DNA of 41,445 nt from Propylenella binzhouense. Lineage in GTDB: Bacteria > Pseudomonadota > Alphaproteobacteria > Rhizobiales > Afifellaceae. Below are positions 8,068 to 17,521 of this stretch, piece after piece. The notes below the pieces were generated by a model, which made no database searches, was not told where the DNA came from, and saw only the letters and a program-made list of their open reading frames with translations. The stretch lies in assembly GCF_009866965.1 (NCBI RefSeq), contig NZ_SPKJ01000030.1:1-41445 (forward strand). The letters are read 5' to 3'. The stretch's first letter is position 1. Each line of letters starts with the position of its first letter. The position numbers were made by a program, and so were the translations under genes.

Positions 8068-9492
8068 TCAGATCACCCGGCCGGGATTCATGATCCCGAG
8101 CGGGTCGATCGCCGCCTTCACGCGCCGCATCAGGTCGAGTTCGAGCGGCGCGCGCACGCGCCTCAGGAGCTCCCGCTTCGAGCGGCCGATCCCGTGCTCG
8201 GCGGCGATCGAGCCGCCGAGATCGGCGATGATGCCGTGCACGGCGTCGTTGAGGGCGCCGGCGCGCGCCATGAAGCCTCCCGGCGCAGCGCCGACCGGCT
8301 GGCTGATGTTGAAGTGGATGTTGCCGTCGCCCATGTGGCCGAACGGAACCGGCCGGCAGCCCGGGACGGTTGCCGTGACCGCGGCGAGCGCCCGCTCGAT
8401 GAATTCCGGGATGAGATGGACCGCGACGGACACGTCGTGCTTCACCGAGGCGCCCTCGTGCTTCTGCACCTCGCTCAGGCCGTGACGCAGCTCCCAGAAC
8501 GCGGCCTGCTGCTCGCCGGAGCTCGCGATCGTCGCATCGGCCAGCAGCCCGTCCTGGAAGGCGGCCGACAGGACCGCCTCCATCAGCTCCTGCGCGTCCG
8601 CCTCGCTGCGGCCCGACGATATTTCAAGCAGGACGTACCAGGAATGCGCCTCGGCGAGCGGATCGCGCGCGCCCGGGAGATGCCGGACGGCGAATTCCAG
8701 TCCGGTCCGGCCGATCAGCTCGAAGCCGGTGAGGAGCGAGCCCGTCCGCTCCCGCGCGAGCTGGAAGAGGCCGAGCGCCTGGCGCGGCGCGGAGAGCCCG
8801 ACGAAGGCGACGCTCCTGCCCCGCGGCTTGGCGAAGAGCTTCAGGACGGCGGCGGTGACGATCCCGAGCGTTCCTTCCGCGCCGATGAAGAGCTGCTTCA
8901 GGTCGTAGCCCGAATTGTCCTTGTGCAGCGCCCGCAGCCCGTTCCAGAGCTCGCCGCTCGGCAGCGCGACCTCGAGCCCGAGCACGAGGCTGCGCGTATT
9001 GCCGTAGGAGAGCACGCCGGTGCCGCCCGCATTCGACGAGATGTTGCCCCCGATCCGGCAGGAACCCTGCGAGCCGAGCGAGAGCGGAAAGAAGAGCCCC
9101 GCCTCCTCGGCAGCCTCCTGGACCCGCTGGAGCACCGTGCCGGCCTCGACCGTCATGGTGCCGCCCTCCACGTCGATCGCGCGGATGCGGTCGAGCCGGT
9201 CGAGCGAGACGACGAGCTCGTGCCCGCTCTCGTCCGGCACCTGGCCGCCCACGAGACCGGTGTTCCCGCTCTGCGGCACCACCGGCGTGCGGGTCTCCGA
9301 CGCCACCTTCAGCACCGCCGCCACCTCGTCCGCCGTGGCGGGTCGAATCACCGCCGGCGTAAGGCCGTGATAGAGGCCGCGCCATTCCTCCAAATAGCGC
9401 GCCTGCTCGGCGGGATCGGTGAGGACGTTCCGCTCTCCGACGATGGCGGCGAGCCTCGCGAGAAGCCGGGCGCTGTCAGGATCTTCAGCCAT
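8068..9492 (-). CDS. FAD-linked oxidase (GlcD/D-2-hydroxyacid dehydrogenase type)
   Basis: Flavoenzyme of 474 residues, of the family that includes GlcD, D-lactate and D-2-hydroxyglutarate dehydrogenases. The FAD-binding PCMH segment is clear (PQSGNTGLVGG near residue 75; GSCRIGGNISSNAGGTGVLS near 145). The C-terminal oxidase domain has the metal/substrate histidine motifs GHMGDGNIHFNIS and AAEHGIGRSK. I chose ATG 9492; an in-frame ATG 24 bases upstream (9516) is possible. It is divergent from fabI. Which 2-hydroxyacid it uses cannot be told. A glcE/glcF partner is absent, favouring a stand-alone dehydrogenase. Confidence 0.85.
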   Translation of the reverse strand: MAEDPDSARLLARLAAIVGERNVLTDPAEQARYLEEWRGLYHGLTPAVIRPATADEVAAVLKVASETRTPVVPQSGNTGLVGGQVPDESGHELVVSLDRLDRIRAIDVEGGTMTVEAGTVLQRVQEAAEEAGLFFPLSLGSQGSCRIGGNISSNAGGTGVLSYGNTRSLVLGLEVALPSGELWNGLRALHKDNSGYDLKQLFIGAEGTLGIVTAAVLKLFAKPRGRSVAFVGLSAPRQALGLFQLARERTGSLLTGFELIGRTGLEFAVRHLPGARDPLAEAHSWYVLLEISSGRSEADAQELMEAVLSAAFQDGLLADATIASSGEQQAAFWELRHGLSEVQKHEGASVKHDVSVAVHLIPEFIERALAAVTATVPGCRPVPFGHMGDGNIHFNISQPVGAAPGGFMARAGALNDAVHGIIADLGGSIAAEHGIGRSKRELLRRVRAPLELDLMRRVKAAIDPLGIMNPGRVI

Positions 9493-9617
9493 GGCCGGAA
9501 CATAAGGGGCCATACCGGCGCCGTCGAGGCGGCTTGATGGCCGCGGCACGTCATGCCATTAGGGCCGGCAGCGGCGGTCGGGTAGTCTCTTGCCGTCGGC
9601 AGAGCGGGCAGGACCAG

Positions 9618-10439
9618 ATGAGCGCCGAGAACAACGGACTGATGCGCGGCAAGCGGGGCCTCATCATGGGGGTCGCGAACAATCGTTCGCTCGCCTGGGG
9701 CATCGCCAAGGCGGCGCACGAGGCCGGCGCGGAGCTCGCCTTCACGTTCCAGGGCGACGCGCTGCGCAAGCGCGTCGAGCCGCTTGCGGCCGAGCTCGAC
9801 GCCCTCGTCATCGGGCACTGCGACGTCACCTCCGGCGAGACGATCGACGCCGTCTTCGCGAGGCTGCGCGAGGAATGGGGCGAGCTCGATTTCCTGGTCC
9901 ATGCCATCGCCTTCTCCGAGAAGAACGAGCTCGACGGGCGCTATGTCGACACCACCGAGGCGAACTTCGCCCGGACGATGCAGATCTCCTGCTATTCGCT
10001 GACGGCGATCGCGCAGCGCGCCGAAAGGCTAATGACGAATGGCGGCTCCATCCTCACGCTGACCTATTACGGCGCGGAGAAGGTGATGCCGCACTATAAC
10101 GTGATGGGCGTCGCCAAGGCGGCGCTGGAGGCGAGCGTGCGCTATCTGGCCGTCGATCTCGGCCCCAAGGGCATCCGCGTCAACGCGATCTCCGCCGGCC
10201 CGATCAAGACGCTGGCGGCCTCGGGCATCGGCGATTTCCGCTACATCCTGAAGTGGAACGAGTACAATGCGCCGCTGCGGCGGACCGTCTCCATCGAGGA
10301 TGTCGGGCACTCGGCCGTCTACCTGCTTTCCGACATGGGCCGCTCGGTGACGGGCGAGGTGCACCATGTCGATGCCGGCTATCACGTGGTCGGCATGAAG
10401 GCGGTCGACGCGCCGGACATCGCGACCGTGAAGGACTGA
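9618..10439 (+). CDS. fabI: enoyl-[acyl-carrier-protein] reductase FabI
   Basis: NADH-dependent last step of each fatty-acid elongation cycle. The 273-residue SDR protein has the FabI nucleotide-binding pattern GVANNRSLAWGIAK (residues 18-31). The catalytic Tyr160 and Lys167 are in the YX6K spacing of FabI (YNVMGVAK), with Tyr150 matching the extra conserved tyrosine. The C-terminal signature GHSAVYLLSDMGRSVTGEVH is present. ATG 9618 follows AGGA. The thioesterase gene starts 1 base after its stop, so they form a two-gene operon. Confidence 0.95.
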   Translation: MSAENNGLMRGKRGLIMGVANNRSLAWGIAKAAHEAGAELAFTFQGDALRKRVEPLAAELDALVIGHCDVTSGETIDAVFARLREEWGELDFLVHAIAFSEKNELDGRYVDTTEANFARTMQISCYSLTAIAQRAERLMTNGGSILTLTYYGAEKVMPHYNVMGVAKAALEASVRYLAVDLGPKGIRVNAISAGPIKTLAASGIGDFRYILKWNEYNAPLRRTVSIEDVGHSAVYLLSDMGRSVTGEVHHVDAGYHVVGMKAVDAPDIATVKD

Positions 10440-10440
10440 G

Positions 10441-10911
10441 ATGGCGGAAGGCGAGAACCTCTCCGCGCCGGCGGCCGATTCGGAGGACGGCCTCGCCTTC
10501 CTGCGCCGGATCATCGCCGGCGACCACCCGCAGGCGCCGATGGGCGGCGTGCTCGATTTCCACCTCGCGGAGGTCGAGTACGGCCGGGCGCTCTTCCGCG
10601 GCTGCGCGAGCCAGATGTTCTACAACAATCTCGGCGCGGTGCATGGCGGCTGGGCGGCATCGCTCCTCGATTCGGCGCTCTCCTACGCGGTCCACGCGAC
10701 GCTTTCGGCCGGCGACGGCTACACCACGGTCGAGTTCAAGGTGAGCCTCATCCGCCCGATCACGGCCTCGACCGGGACGATGCATTGCGAGGGCCGCATC
10801 ATCCATCGCGGCCGGCGGCTGGCGACCGCCGAGGCATGGCTGCGCGACGACGAGGGCCGCCTGTTCGCGCATGGCAGCGGCAGCTGCATGATCTTCCCGG
10901 CCAGGCCGTGA
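10441..10911 (+). CDS. PaaI-family hotdog thioesterase
   Basis: Acyl-CoA or acyl-ACP thioesterase of the PaaI group, 156 residues, single hotdog domain. The hallmark helix start VHGGWAASLLDSALSYAV (about residues 63-80) and the strand TTVEFKVSLIRPI are those of the 4HBT superfamily. The start codon follows the fabI stop by one base, suggesting coupled translation. The pairing with fabI hints at control or recycling of acyl intermediates, but the substrate is not readable from sequence. Confidence 0.88.
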   Translation: MAEGENLSAPAADSEDGLAFLRRIIAGDHPQAPMGGVLDFHLAEVEYGRALFRGCASQMFYNNLGAVHGGWAASLLDSALSYAVHATLSAGDGYTTVEFKVSLIRPITASTGTMHCEGRIIHRGRRLATAEAWLRDDEGRLFAHGSGSCMIFPARP

Positions 10912-10939
10912 AGCCGGGCCGCAGCCGGCGGGCCGCGCC

Positions 10940-11329
10940 TCAGGCGGGCTTGTGGCAAACCGCCTCGATGTTGTGGCCGTCCGGGTCGAGCACGAAGGCG
11001 GCGTAATAGTTCGGATGGTAGTCCGGGCGGAGCCCCGGCGCACCGTTGTCGCGGCCGCCGGCCGCGAGCGCCGCCGCATGGAAGGCGTCGACCGAAGCGC
11101 GGTCCTCCGCGGCGAAGGCGATGTGCACCTTCGGGGCGGTCCGGCCGCCGCCCCGGACCCAGAAGAACGGCTTGCCCGCCGAGCCGAGCCCGGCGCCCTC
11201 GTAGCTTCCGCCCGTCTCCGCCTTGGTCACCTCCATGACCACGCCGATGCCGAGCGGCGCGAGCGCCTCCACGTAGAAGCGCCTGGCGGCCGCGAAATCG
11301 GAAAAGCCGAGGCCGATATGGTCGATCAC
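10940..11329 (-). CDS. VOC (glyoxalase/bleomycin resistance) family protein
   Basis: A 129-residue protein with the two beta-alpha-beta-beta-beta repeats of the vicinal oxygen chelate fold. It has an N-terminal metal-type His (MIDHIGLGFSD, His4), a middle VHIAFAAEDR and the C-terminal FVLDPDGHNIEAVCHK with the usual Glu. It starts at GTG 11329 after a GAGGGG at moderate distance. It converges on the thioesterase gene. Members range from glyoxalases to dioxygenases and resistance proteins; no specific role can be assigned. Confidence 0.85.
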   Translation of the reverse strand: MIDHIGLGFSDFAAARRFYVEALAPLGIGVVMEVTKAETGGSYEGAGLGSAGKPFFWVRGGGRTAPKVHIAFAAEDRASVDAFHAAALAAGGRDNGAPGLRPDYHPNYYAAFVLDPDGHNIEAVCHKPA

Positions 11330-11579
11330 GGAAACGTCCCCTCGATCTCCTTCACGGGTCGGAGCCTAGGACGAAACGCCGCGATCGCGAAGACCGCCTG
11401 CCCGGTTCGCGATGCGCCTGCGCGCTCCTGACGCAGCGCAGCATTTTCGGTGCCGGACGGGTTGCGGGCCCGGCCGGCCAGCCTAAGTCGTCAAACAGGG
11501 CGCCGGCGCCGGGCCGATGGGGAGCGCGGAGCGGCGGCTTCGACGAAGAGTGCCTCCACAGAGACAGAGGCCACGAGCG

Positions 11580-12104
11580 ATGCGCGCACGAGCTTTCGTC
11601 CGCACGGTTCTTCGCGCGTCGGCGGTGGCGCTCGGCCCGGTGCTGCTCGCCGGCTGCGTCACGTCCCGGTTCGGCCCTGTCCAGGAGGCGCGCACCGCGC
11701 TTGTCGGCCTCAACGAGAACGAGATGCGCCTCTGCGCCGGCTTCCCCTCGAAACGCTACGAGCAGAACACGCTCGAGATCTGGAGCTACGAGAAGACGAC
11801 GGCGTCCTCCGTCGGCGTCAGCCTCCCGGTGCTGCCGACCATCGTCGGCGCCTCGATGAACGTGAACGGCGGCGGCGATTGCCGGATGCAGGTCGTGTTC
11901 CAGAACGGAAAGGTAACGCGGATCGGCTATTCCGGAGCGAACGATTCGATCTCCGGGCGCTATGCCTTCTGCGCGCCCATGGTGGCCGAATGCGTCCGCT
12001 TCGCGCGCGAGAAGGCGGGCGGCGGAAAAGGCATCCCCGGCCCGCCCCGCAGCCCGGAGAGCCCTGAGGCCGCCCCGCCGGGCAAGCCGGTCGCGGCCCG
12101 CTGA
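11580..12104 (+). CDS. predicted outer-membrane lipoprotein
   Basis: The 174-residue product begins with a lipoprotein signal: basic MRARAFVRTVLR, hydrophobic stretch and lipobox LLAGC with Cys26 as the lipidation site. After it, a short helix-strand unit (LNENEMRLCAGFPSKR, then TLEIWSYEK) resembles the BamE/SmpA-type pattern, but I am not sure of that fold. The C-terminus is Pro/Gly-rich. ATG 11580 fits the signal peptide; upstream in-frame codons would add an implausible Arg-rich leader. The gap of about 250 bases upstream shows nothing I can name. Confidence 0.72.
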   Translation: MRARAFVRTVLRASAVALGPVLLAGCVTSRFGPVQEARTALVGLNENEMRLCAGFPSKRYEQNTLEIWSYEKTTASSVGVSLPVLPTIVGASMNVNGGGDCRMQVVFQNGKVTRIGYSGANDSISGRYAFCAPMVAECVRFAREKAGGGKGIPGPPRSPESPEAAPPGKPVAAR

Positions 12105-12138
12105 GGCTGGCCCGGACGGCGGTCGGGAGGCGCCGCGG

Positions 12139-12915
12139 TCAGACCTGGCGCTCGACCATCATCTTCCGGATCTCGGCGATCGCCTTGGCCGGATTGAGCC
12201 CCTTCGGGCAGGTCTGGGCGCAGTTCATGATGGTGTGGCAGCGATAGAGCCGGAACGGATCCTCGAGATCGTCGAGGCGCTCGCCGGTCGATTCGTCGCG
12301 GCTGTCGATCAGCCAGCGATAGGCCTGCAGCAGCGCGGCAGGCCCGAGATAGCGGTCGCCGTTCCACCAATAGCTCGGGCAGGAGGTCGTGCAGCAGGCG
12401 CAGAGGATGCACTCGTAGAGCCCGTCGAGCTTGGAGCGGTCCTCGCGCGACTGCCGCCATTCCTTCTGCGGGGTCGGCGAGGCGGTCTTCAGCCAGGGCT
12501 GGATGAAGGCGTGCTGCGCGTAGAAGCGCGTGAGGTCCGGCACGAGGTCCTTCACGACCGGCATGTGCGGCAGCGGGTACACCTTCACCGCGCCCTTCAC
12601 CTCGTCATAGCCCTTGGTGCAGGCGAGCGTGTTCATGCCGTCGATGTTCATCGCGCAGGAACCGCAGATGCCCTCCCGGCAGGAGCGGCGGAGCGTGAGC
12701 GTCGGGTCGACCTTGTTCTTGATCCAGAGCAGCGCGTCGAGGACCATCGGCCCGCAATCGTCGACATTCACGTGGAACGTGTCGATGCGCGGATTGCGGC
12801 CGTCGTCCGGATCCCAGCGGTAGATCCGGAACTCCTTGGTCCTGCTGGCGGCCGGCTTCGGCCAGACCTTGCCTTCCGTGATGGTTGAGTTCTTCGGGAG
12901 TGTGAGCTGGACCAT
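12139..12915 (-). CDS. sdhB: succinate dehydrogenase iron-sulfur subunit
   Basis: Electron-transfer subunit of complex II, 258 residues. The three cluster-binding cysteine sets are complete: [2Fe-2S] in [15 protein letters not shown] with a later Cys in NTLAC; [4Fe-4S] in [12 protein letters not shown]; [3Fe-4S] closing with [15 protein letters not shown]. It is the last gene of sdhCDAB, starting 3 bases after the sdhA stop. The protein sits on the cytoplasmic face of the inner membrane. Confidence 0.97.
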   Translation of the reverse strand: MVQLTLPKNSTITEGKVWPKPAASRTKEFRIYRWDPDDGRNPRIDTFHVNVDDCGPMVLDALLWIKNKVDPTLTLRRSCREGICGSCAMNIDGMNTLACTKGYDEVKGAVKVYPLPHMPVVKDLVPDLTRFYAQHAFIQPWLKTASPTPQKEWRQSREDRSKLDGLYECILCACCTTSCPSYWWNGDRYLGPAALLQAYRWLIDSRDESTGERLDDLEDPFRLYRCHTIMNCAQTCPKGLNPAKAIAEIRKMMVERQV

Positions 12916-12918
12916 GCG

Positions 12919-14751
12919 TCAGTAGACCCGCTTCTTCGGCTCGACGTACTGGACGTCGTTGGTGAGCGTGTAGGTGTGGACCGGCCGGAAGTCGATCGCG
13001 ACGGTGTGCGCCGACTGGTCGCAGAAGGCGAGCGTGTGCTTCATCCAGTTCACGTCGTCGCGGTCGGGGAAATCCTCGCGGGCATGCGCGCCGCGGCTCT
13101 CGGTCCGGTTGACCGCCGAATCCATGGTCACCACGGCCTGGATGATGAGGTTCTGGTATTCGAGGGTCTCGATGAGATCGGTGTTCCAGATCAGCGACCG
13201 GTCGCTGACGCGGATGTCGTCCGAGCCGCGCCAGACGTCATGGATGAGCTCATGGCCCTCCTGCAGCACCTCGCCGGTGCGGAACACGGCGCAATTGCTC
13301 TGCATGACGCGCTGCATCCGGCTGCGGAGCTCGGCGGTCGGCGTGCCGCCATTGGCGTGGCGGGCGCGGTCGAGCCGCGTCAAGGCGACGTCGGTGGCGC
13401 TTTCCGGAAGCTCCGGATGCGATTCCCCGCGCGCCACGGTATCGGCGCAGCGCTGGCCGGCCGCGCGGCCGAACACGACGAGGTCGACGAGCGAGTTCGA
13501 ACCGAGCCGGTTCGCCCCGTGGACCGACACGCAGGCGGCCTCGCCGACCGCCATCAGGCCGGGAACGACCGCATCCGGATCGCCGTCGACCTTGGTCAGC
13601 ACCTCGCCGTGATAGTTCGTCGGGATGCCGCCCATGTTGTAGTGGACGGTCGGCAGGATCGGGATCGGCTCGCGCGTGACGTCGACGCCGGCGAAGATCT
13701 TCGCCGTCTCGGAGATGCCCGGCAGCCGCTCGTGGAGCACCGCCGGATCGAGATGCTCGAGATGGAGATGGATGTGGTCCTTCTCCTTGCCGACGCCGCG
13801 GCCCTCGCGGATCTCCATCGTCATGGCGCGCGAGACGACGTCGCGCGAGGCGAGGTCCTTCGCCGAGGGCGCGTAGCGCTCCATGAAGCGCTCGCCTTCC
13901 GAATTGGTGAGATAGCCGCCCTCGCCGCGCGCGCCCTCGGTGATGAGGCAGCCCGAGCCGTAGATGCCGGTCGGGTGGAACTGCACGAACTCCATGTCCT
14001 GCAGCGGCAGGCCGGCGCGGAGCACCATCGCGTTGCCGTCGCCGGTGCAGGTGTGCGCCGAGGTGCACGAGAAGTAGGCGCGGCCGTAGCCGCCGGTCGC
14101 GAGGATGGTCTTGCGCGCCCGGAAGCGGTGGACGGTGCCGTCGTCCATGCTGAGCGCGACGACGCCGCGGCAGGCGCCATCGTCCATCAGGAGGTCGATC
14201 GCGAAGTACTCGACGAAGAACTGCGCCGAGTTCCGGACCGCCTGGCCGTACATGGTGTGCAGCATGGCGTGGCCGGTGCGGTCGGCGGCGGCGCAGGTGC
14301 GCTGCGCGGTGCCCTTGCCGTAATTCGTGGTCATGCCGCCGAACGGGCGCTGGTAGATCCGGCCGTCCTCCGTGCGCGAGAACGGCACGCCCCAGTGCTC
14401 GAGCTCGTAGACGGCCTCCGGCGCGTTGCGGCAGAGATATTCGATCGCGTCCTGGTCGCCGAGCCAGTCGGAGCCCTTGACGGTGTCGTACATGTGCCAG
14501 CGCCAGTCGTCCGGACCCATATTGCCCAGCGAGGCGGCGATCCCGCCTTGCGCCGCGACGGTGTGCGAGCGGGTCGGAAACACCTTGGTGATGCAGGCGG
14601 TCCGCAGGCCGGCCTGGCTGCAGCCGAGCGTGGCGCGGAGCCCGGCGCCGCCGGCGCCGACGACGACGACGTCGAATTCGTGGTCCGTGACGGGATAGGC
14701 GCGTCCGTTGACGGCCGGCGCCGCCCCGTTCGCTGTGGCAGGTTCGGCCAT
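12919..14751 (-). CDS. sdhA: succinate dehydrogenase flavoprotein subunit
   Basis: Catalytic subunit of complex II, oxidising succinate to fumarate; 610 residues as usual. It has the [12 protein letters not shown] dinucleotide site. The motif [17 protein letters not shown] includes the His that carries covalent FAD. Active-site segments are [20 protein letters not shown] and [20 protein letters not shown]. It is third in the sdhCDAB operon; sdhD ends 1 base before its start. Confidence 0.97.
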   Translation of the reverse strand: MAEPATANGAAPAVNGRAYPVTDHEFDVVVVGAGGAGLRATLGCSQAGLRTACITKVFPTRSHTVAAQGGIAASLGNMGPDDWRWHMYDTVKGSDWLGDQDAIEYLCRNAPEAVYELEHWGVPFSRTEDGRIYQRPFGGMTTNYGKGTAQRTCAAADRTGHAMLHTMYGQAVRNSAQFFVEYFAIDLLMDDGACRGVVALSMDDGTVHRFRARKTILATGGYGRAYFSCTSAHTCTGDGNAMVLRAGLPLQDMEFVQFHPTGIYGSGCLITEGARGEGGYLTNSEGERFMERYAPSAKDLASRDVVSRAMTMEIREGRGVGKEKDHIHLHLEHLDPAVLHERLPGISETAKIFAGVDVTREPIPILPTVHYNMGGIPTNYHGEVLTKVDGDPDAVVPGLMAVGEAACVSVHGANRLGSNSLVDLVVFGRAAGQRCADTVARGESHPELPESATDVALTRLDRARHANGGTPTAELRSRMQRVMQSNCAVFRTGEVLQEGHELIHDVWRGSDDIRVSDRSLIWNTDLIETLEYQNLIIQAVVTMDSAVNRTESRGAHAREDFPDRDDVNWMKHTLAFCDQSAHTVAIDFRPVHTYTLTNDVQYVEPKKRVY

Positions 14752-14752
14752 C

Positions 14753-15127
14753 TCAGCCTCCGAAGGCGATCTTCAGGATCGCCACGATACAGGTGAGCCC
14801 GATGGCCCAGGCGAGGATCCAGTTGCCGGCGACGAGCGCAAGCTTCGGCAGGTCGCCGTGGACGTAGTCCTCGATGATGACCTGCATGCCGATCCGCATG
14901 TGGATGACGGTCGAGATGACCGCGCCGAGCATGATCACCGTCACCAGCGGCGAGGCGAGCGTGGCGCGCACCTCCTCGTAGCTCGCCCCGTTCAGCGCGA
15001 TCACGAGAATGACGAAGGCGGTGATGAGGATGGCGCCGCTGACCGAGGTCAGCCGCTGAACGACGAAATGGCCGGTACCCGCCTTGGCGGAGCCGAGGCC
15101 GCGGACTTCTCCAAGCGCTGTACGCAT
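14753..15127 (-). CDS. sdhD: succinate dehydrogenase membrane anchor subunit
   Basis: Membrane anchor of complex II, 124 residues with three hydrophobic helices. The conserved helix [16 protein letters not shown] carries the His/Tyr-Asp set used for heme b and quinone binding. It lies between sdhC and sdhA with 10-base and 1-base gaps. Identity is secured by position as well as by the motif. Confidence 0.94.
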   Translation of the reverse strand: MRTALGEVRGLGSAKAGTGHFVVQRLTSVSGAILITAFVILVIALNGASYEEVRATLASPLVTVIMLGAVISTVIHMRIGMQVIIEDYVHGDLPKLALVAGNWILAWAIGLTCIVAILKIAFGG

Positions 15128-15137
15128 CTCGCTCTTC

Positions 15138-15536
15138 CTAACGCGCGACGAAGCCCACGATCCAGACGAGGATCGTGAGCAGGACGGACCCGATGATGGT
15201 CGCCCAGGCGAGCCCGTTTCGGCCCGCCCGGCTGAAACCGGCGCCGGTGTCCCAGATGAGATGGCGGATGCCGCCGAGCAGGTGGTGCAGGAGGGCCCAG
15301 GTGAAGCCGAACAGGATCAGCATGCCGAACCAGGATCCGAGGAAGCGGTCGACGGTGCCGAAGGCTTCCGGCCCGCTCGCGATCGCAACCAGCCACCAGG
15401 CGAGGAGGAGCATGCCGAAATAGAGGGCGCCGCCGGTGATGCGGTGGACGATCGACATCACATACGTGATCGTTGGTCGCCACACCGTGAGGTGCGGCGA
15501 GAGGGGTCGCGCCGCCTTCACGTCGGTCTGCGCCAT
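15138..15536 (-). CDS. sdhC: succinate dehydrogenase cytochrome b556 subunit
   Basis: First gene of the operon, 132 residues, three membrane helices. The family signatures [12 protein letters not shown] and [14 protein letters not shown] near the N-terminus, and [17 protein letters not shown] with the heme-ligand His, are all present. ATG 15536 follows AGGAG. A promoter-like pair is visible about 40 to 65 bases upstream. Confidence 0.95.
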   Translation of the reverse strand: MAQTDVKAARPLSPHLTVWRPTITYVMSIVHRITGGALYFGMLLLAWWLVAIASGPEAFGTVDRFLGSWFGMLILFGFTWALLHHLLGGIRHLIWDTGAGFSRAGRNGLAWATIIGSVLLTILVWIVGFVAR

Positions 15537-15571
15537 GGCCGGAGCTCCTGCGGTATCCGAATGTGGACACG

Positions 15572-15600
15572 CTCATAGAGCCAAGCGCGCGCGAGTTCAA
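15572..15600 (-). promoter_or_regulatory. putative sdhCDAB promoter
   Basis: Minus strand: TTGAAC (15600-15595), 17-base spacer, TATGAG (15577-15572), about 35 bases upstream of the sdhC start. Spacing is ideal and both boxes are acceptable matches to sigma70-type consensus. This is an inference from pattern only. Confidence 0.5.
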
Positions 15601-15669
15601 ATGATGCGACGCAATAAAATGACAAAATTGCCGCGGCGGACGCGACTTAGCGCCAGCCGCTGGTATCTT

Positions 15670-16203
15670 TTATTCCACGAGGCCGCAGAGCATCCTGTTC
15701 CCCGATCCGCCTGCCGGATCGGTCCGATAGTCGTCCGGCCCCGAATGGACCATGATCGCGGTGCCGTCCTCGTCGAAGAGCGAGTTCTCGTCGTTCTCGT
15801 CGAGCGACACGAAGGCCGTGAGGACGTCGGCGGTCGCATTGCCCGATCCGTCGGCGAAGATGTTCGGCATGTCGCCGGCATGCGGGCCGTCCTCGCTCAC
15901 GAAGCCGTGCTTCGCCTCGTCGGGATTGTAGTGGCCGCCGGCCGACTGGAAGGGAGGCGTGCACTCGCCGACCGCATGGAAGTGGAACCCGTGCGGCCCG
16001 GGGGTGAGGCCGGTGAGCTCGGCGTGGACGAGCACGCCCGACGGCGTCTGCGTGAGGGTCACCGTGCCGTGGTCCTTGCCGTCGGCATCCTTCATGGCCG
16101 CCTTGGCGACCAGCGCCTCCGCCGCGCCGCCCTGCTGGGCGGCCGCCGGCTGCGACACGAGGAGAGCGGCCGCCGCGGCCGCGAGCGAGATCCTCAGGAT
16201 CAT
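15670..16203 (-). CDS. sodC: superoxide dismutase [Cu-Zn], periplasmic
   Basis: Converts superoxide to oxygen and hydrogen peroxide in the periplasm. The 177-residue precursor has an Ala-rich signal peptide (cleavage after QPAAA, about residue 22). It carries all the expected metal-site segments: GFHFHAVGEC, GGHYNPDEAKHGF, GPHAGDMPNI and MVHSGPDDY, ending in GNRMLCGLVE with the disulfide Cys. ATG 16203 follows GGGAGG. It stands as a single gene between sdhC and the DUF1737/CitE pair. Confidence 0.95.
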   Translation of the reverse strand: MILRISLAAAAAALLVSQPAAAQQGGAAEALVAKAAMKDADGKDHGTVTLTQTPSGVLVHAELTGLTPGPHGFHFHAVGECTPPFQSAGGHYNPDEAKHGFVSEDGPHAGDMPNIFADGSGNATADVLTAFVSLDENDENSLFDEDGTAIMVHSGPDDYRTDPAGGSGNRMLCGLVE

Positions 16204-16333
16204 GTTCTTGTGCCTCCCTGACTCAGGTTGCTGATCCGCGCGACGGCGCGGCGCCCGGGGAAGGATGGACCGCGTTCCCGGAACGGCAAGGGCAGCGGGC
16301 GGGGGGAAGCCGGCAGGGAGCGGCTGCGGACGG

Positions 16334-16552
16334 CTATTGCTGGCCGAGCTTGAAGTCGTCGCCCTTCATGGAATCGTCCCATTCGCCGGGAACGTCCTTG
16401 ACCACCGCCTGGGCGCCGATGACGCGGCCCTGGACGGGATCGAAGGTCAGCGCCGGCGAGCCTTCGAGCCGCCAGCCTTTGTTGAGCGCCTCCGACACCT
16501 TCTTGCAGAAGGCGGCATCGTCCGGTCCGGTCAGAAGGCGATAGAGCCTCAT
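16334..16552 (-). CDS. DUF1737 domain small protein
   Basis: A 72-residue protein that begins MRLYRLLTGPDDAAFCKKVS and contains LNKGWRLEGSPALTFD, the pattern of DUF1737 proteins. Function is unknown. Its ATG overlaps the TGA of the CitE-like gene by 4 bases (ATGA), so it is translationally coupled to that enzyme. The last residues (DDFKLGQQ) are polar. The coupling suggests, but does not show, a joint role. Confidence 0.82.
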   Translation of the reverse strand: MRLYRLLTGPDDAAFCKKVSEALNKGWRLEGSPALTFDPVQGRVIGAQAVVKDVPGEWDDSMKGDDFKLGQQ

Positions 16553-17427
16553 GCGGCGCCCCGCCGCGCGAAGGCCTCCGCGAAGCCCAGAAGCCGCTCG
16601 GCCTGGCCGAGATGGAGCCGCTCGACCATCTGCCCGTCGACGGCGATGACGCCGCGGCCGGCATTCTCGGGCCTGGCGAAAGCCTCCACGATGGCGCGTG
16701 CCTCGGCGATTTCGGCCTCTCCGGGCGTGAAGATGCGGTTCGCGGTCTCGATCTGGGAGGGATGGATGACGCTCTTGCCGTCCATGCCGAGATCGCGCGC
16801 CTGCCGGCATTCCTCCTCGAGGCGCGCGGCGTCGCGGAAGTCGTTGAGGACGCCGTCGATGACGTCGAGGCCGAAGGCGCGCGCCGCGAGCACCACGTCG
16901 GAGAGCCACGGGACCAGCGGCGCCCGGTCGCGCCGCGCCGCGACCCGCGTCTCCAGGACGATGTCGTTGGTGCCGAGGACCAGGCAGTCGAGCGGAACCG
17001 CGGAATCCTCCGCCGCGGCCGCGATCTCGGCGACCGAAAGGAGCGCCTTCGGCGTCTCCATCATGACCCAGAGGCGGGCTGAGGAATCGGCATCCGCAAG
17101 CGCCGCGGCAGCGGTCCGGACGTCGGCGGCGCCGGTGATCTTCGGAACGAGGATCGCGTCGGCGCCGGCGCCGACCGCGGCGAGCATGTCCTCGGTCGCG
17201 AAGTCGGTCTCAAGCCCGTTCACCCGCACGATGACCTCGCGCTCGCCCTTGAGCGAGGCGACCGCCACCCGGAGCGCCTCGCGGGTTTCGGCCTTGGTCT
17301 CGGGCAGGACCGCATCCTCGAGGTCGAGGATGATCGCGTCGGCGGCGAGCGTCCGCGCCTTCTCGATCGCGCGAGGCTTGTCGGCCGGGACATAGAGCAC
17401 GGATCGGCGCGGGCGGAATTTCGTCAT
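16549..17427 (-). CDS. HpcH/HpaI aldolase family CoA-ester lyase (CitE-like)
   Basis: TIM-barrel lyase of 292 residues in the CitE/malyl-CoA lyase family, which cleaves or hydrolyses CoA esters such as malyl-CoA or citramalyl-CoA. Seen: RRSVLYVPADKPRAIEKA (start of the barrel), LDLEDAV with the acidic metal ligand, VRVNGLETDFATED, PKITGAADV, WVMMETPKALLSV and GKSVIHPSQIE. No citrate lyase alpha or gamma genes are nearby, so it is a stand-alone enzyme and not part of citrate lyase. It is first in a two-gene operon with the DUF1737 gene and divergent from the flavoprotein gene (94-base gap). Confidence 0.88.
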   Translation of the reverse strand: MTKFRPRRSVLYVPADKPRAIEKARTLAADAIILDLEDAVLPETKAETREALRVAVASLKGEREVIVRVNGLETDFATEDMLAAVGAGADAILVPKITGAADVRTAAAALADADSSARLWVMMETPKALLSVAEIAAAAEDSAVPLDCLVLGTNDIVLETRVAARRDRAPLVPWLSDVVLAARAFGLDVIDGVLNDFRDAARLEEECRQARDLGMDGKSVIHPSQIETANRIFTPGEAEIAEARAIVEAFARPENAGRGVIAVDGQMVERLHLGQAERLLGFAEAFARRGAA

Positions 17428-17521
17428 ATCCGGGCTTTAGCGGGAGGCCCTTCGGCGTGCAAGGATCGGGCCTCGATTCGCGCGAGCGGGACGGCGGCGC
17501 CGTCCGGGCGGAGCTGGCGGA

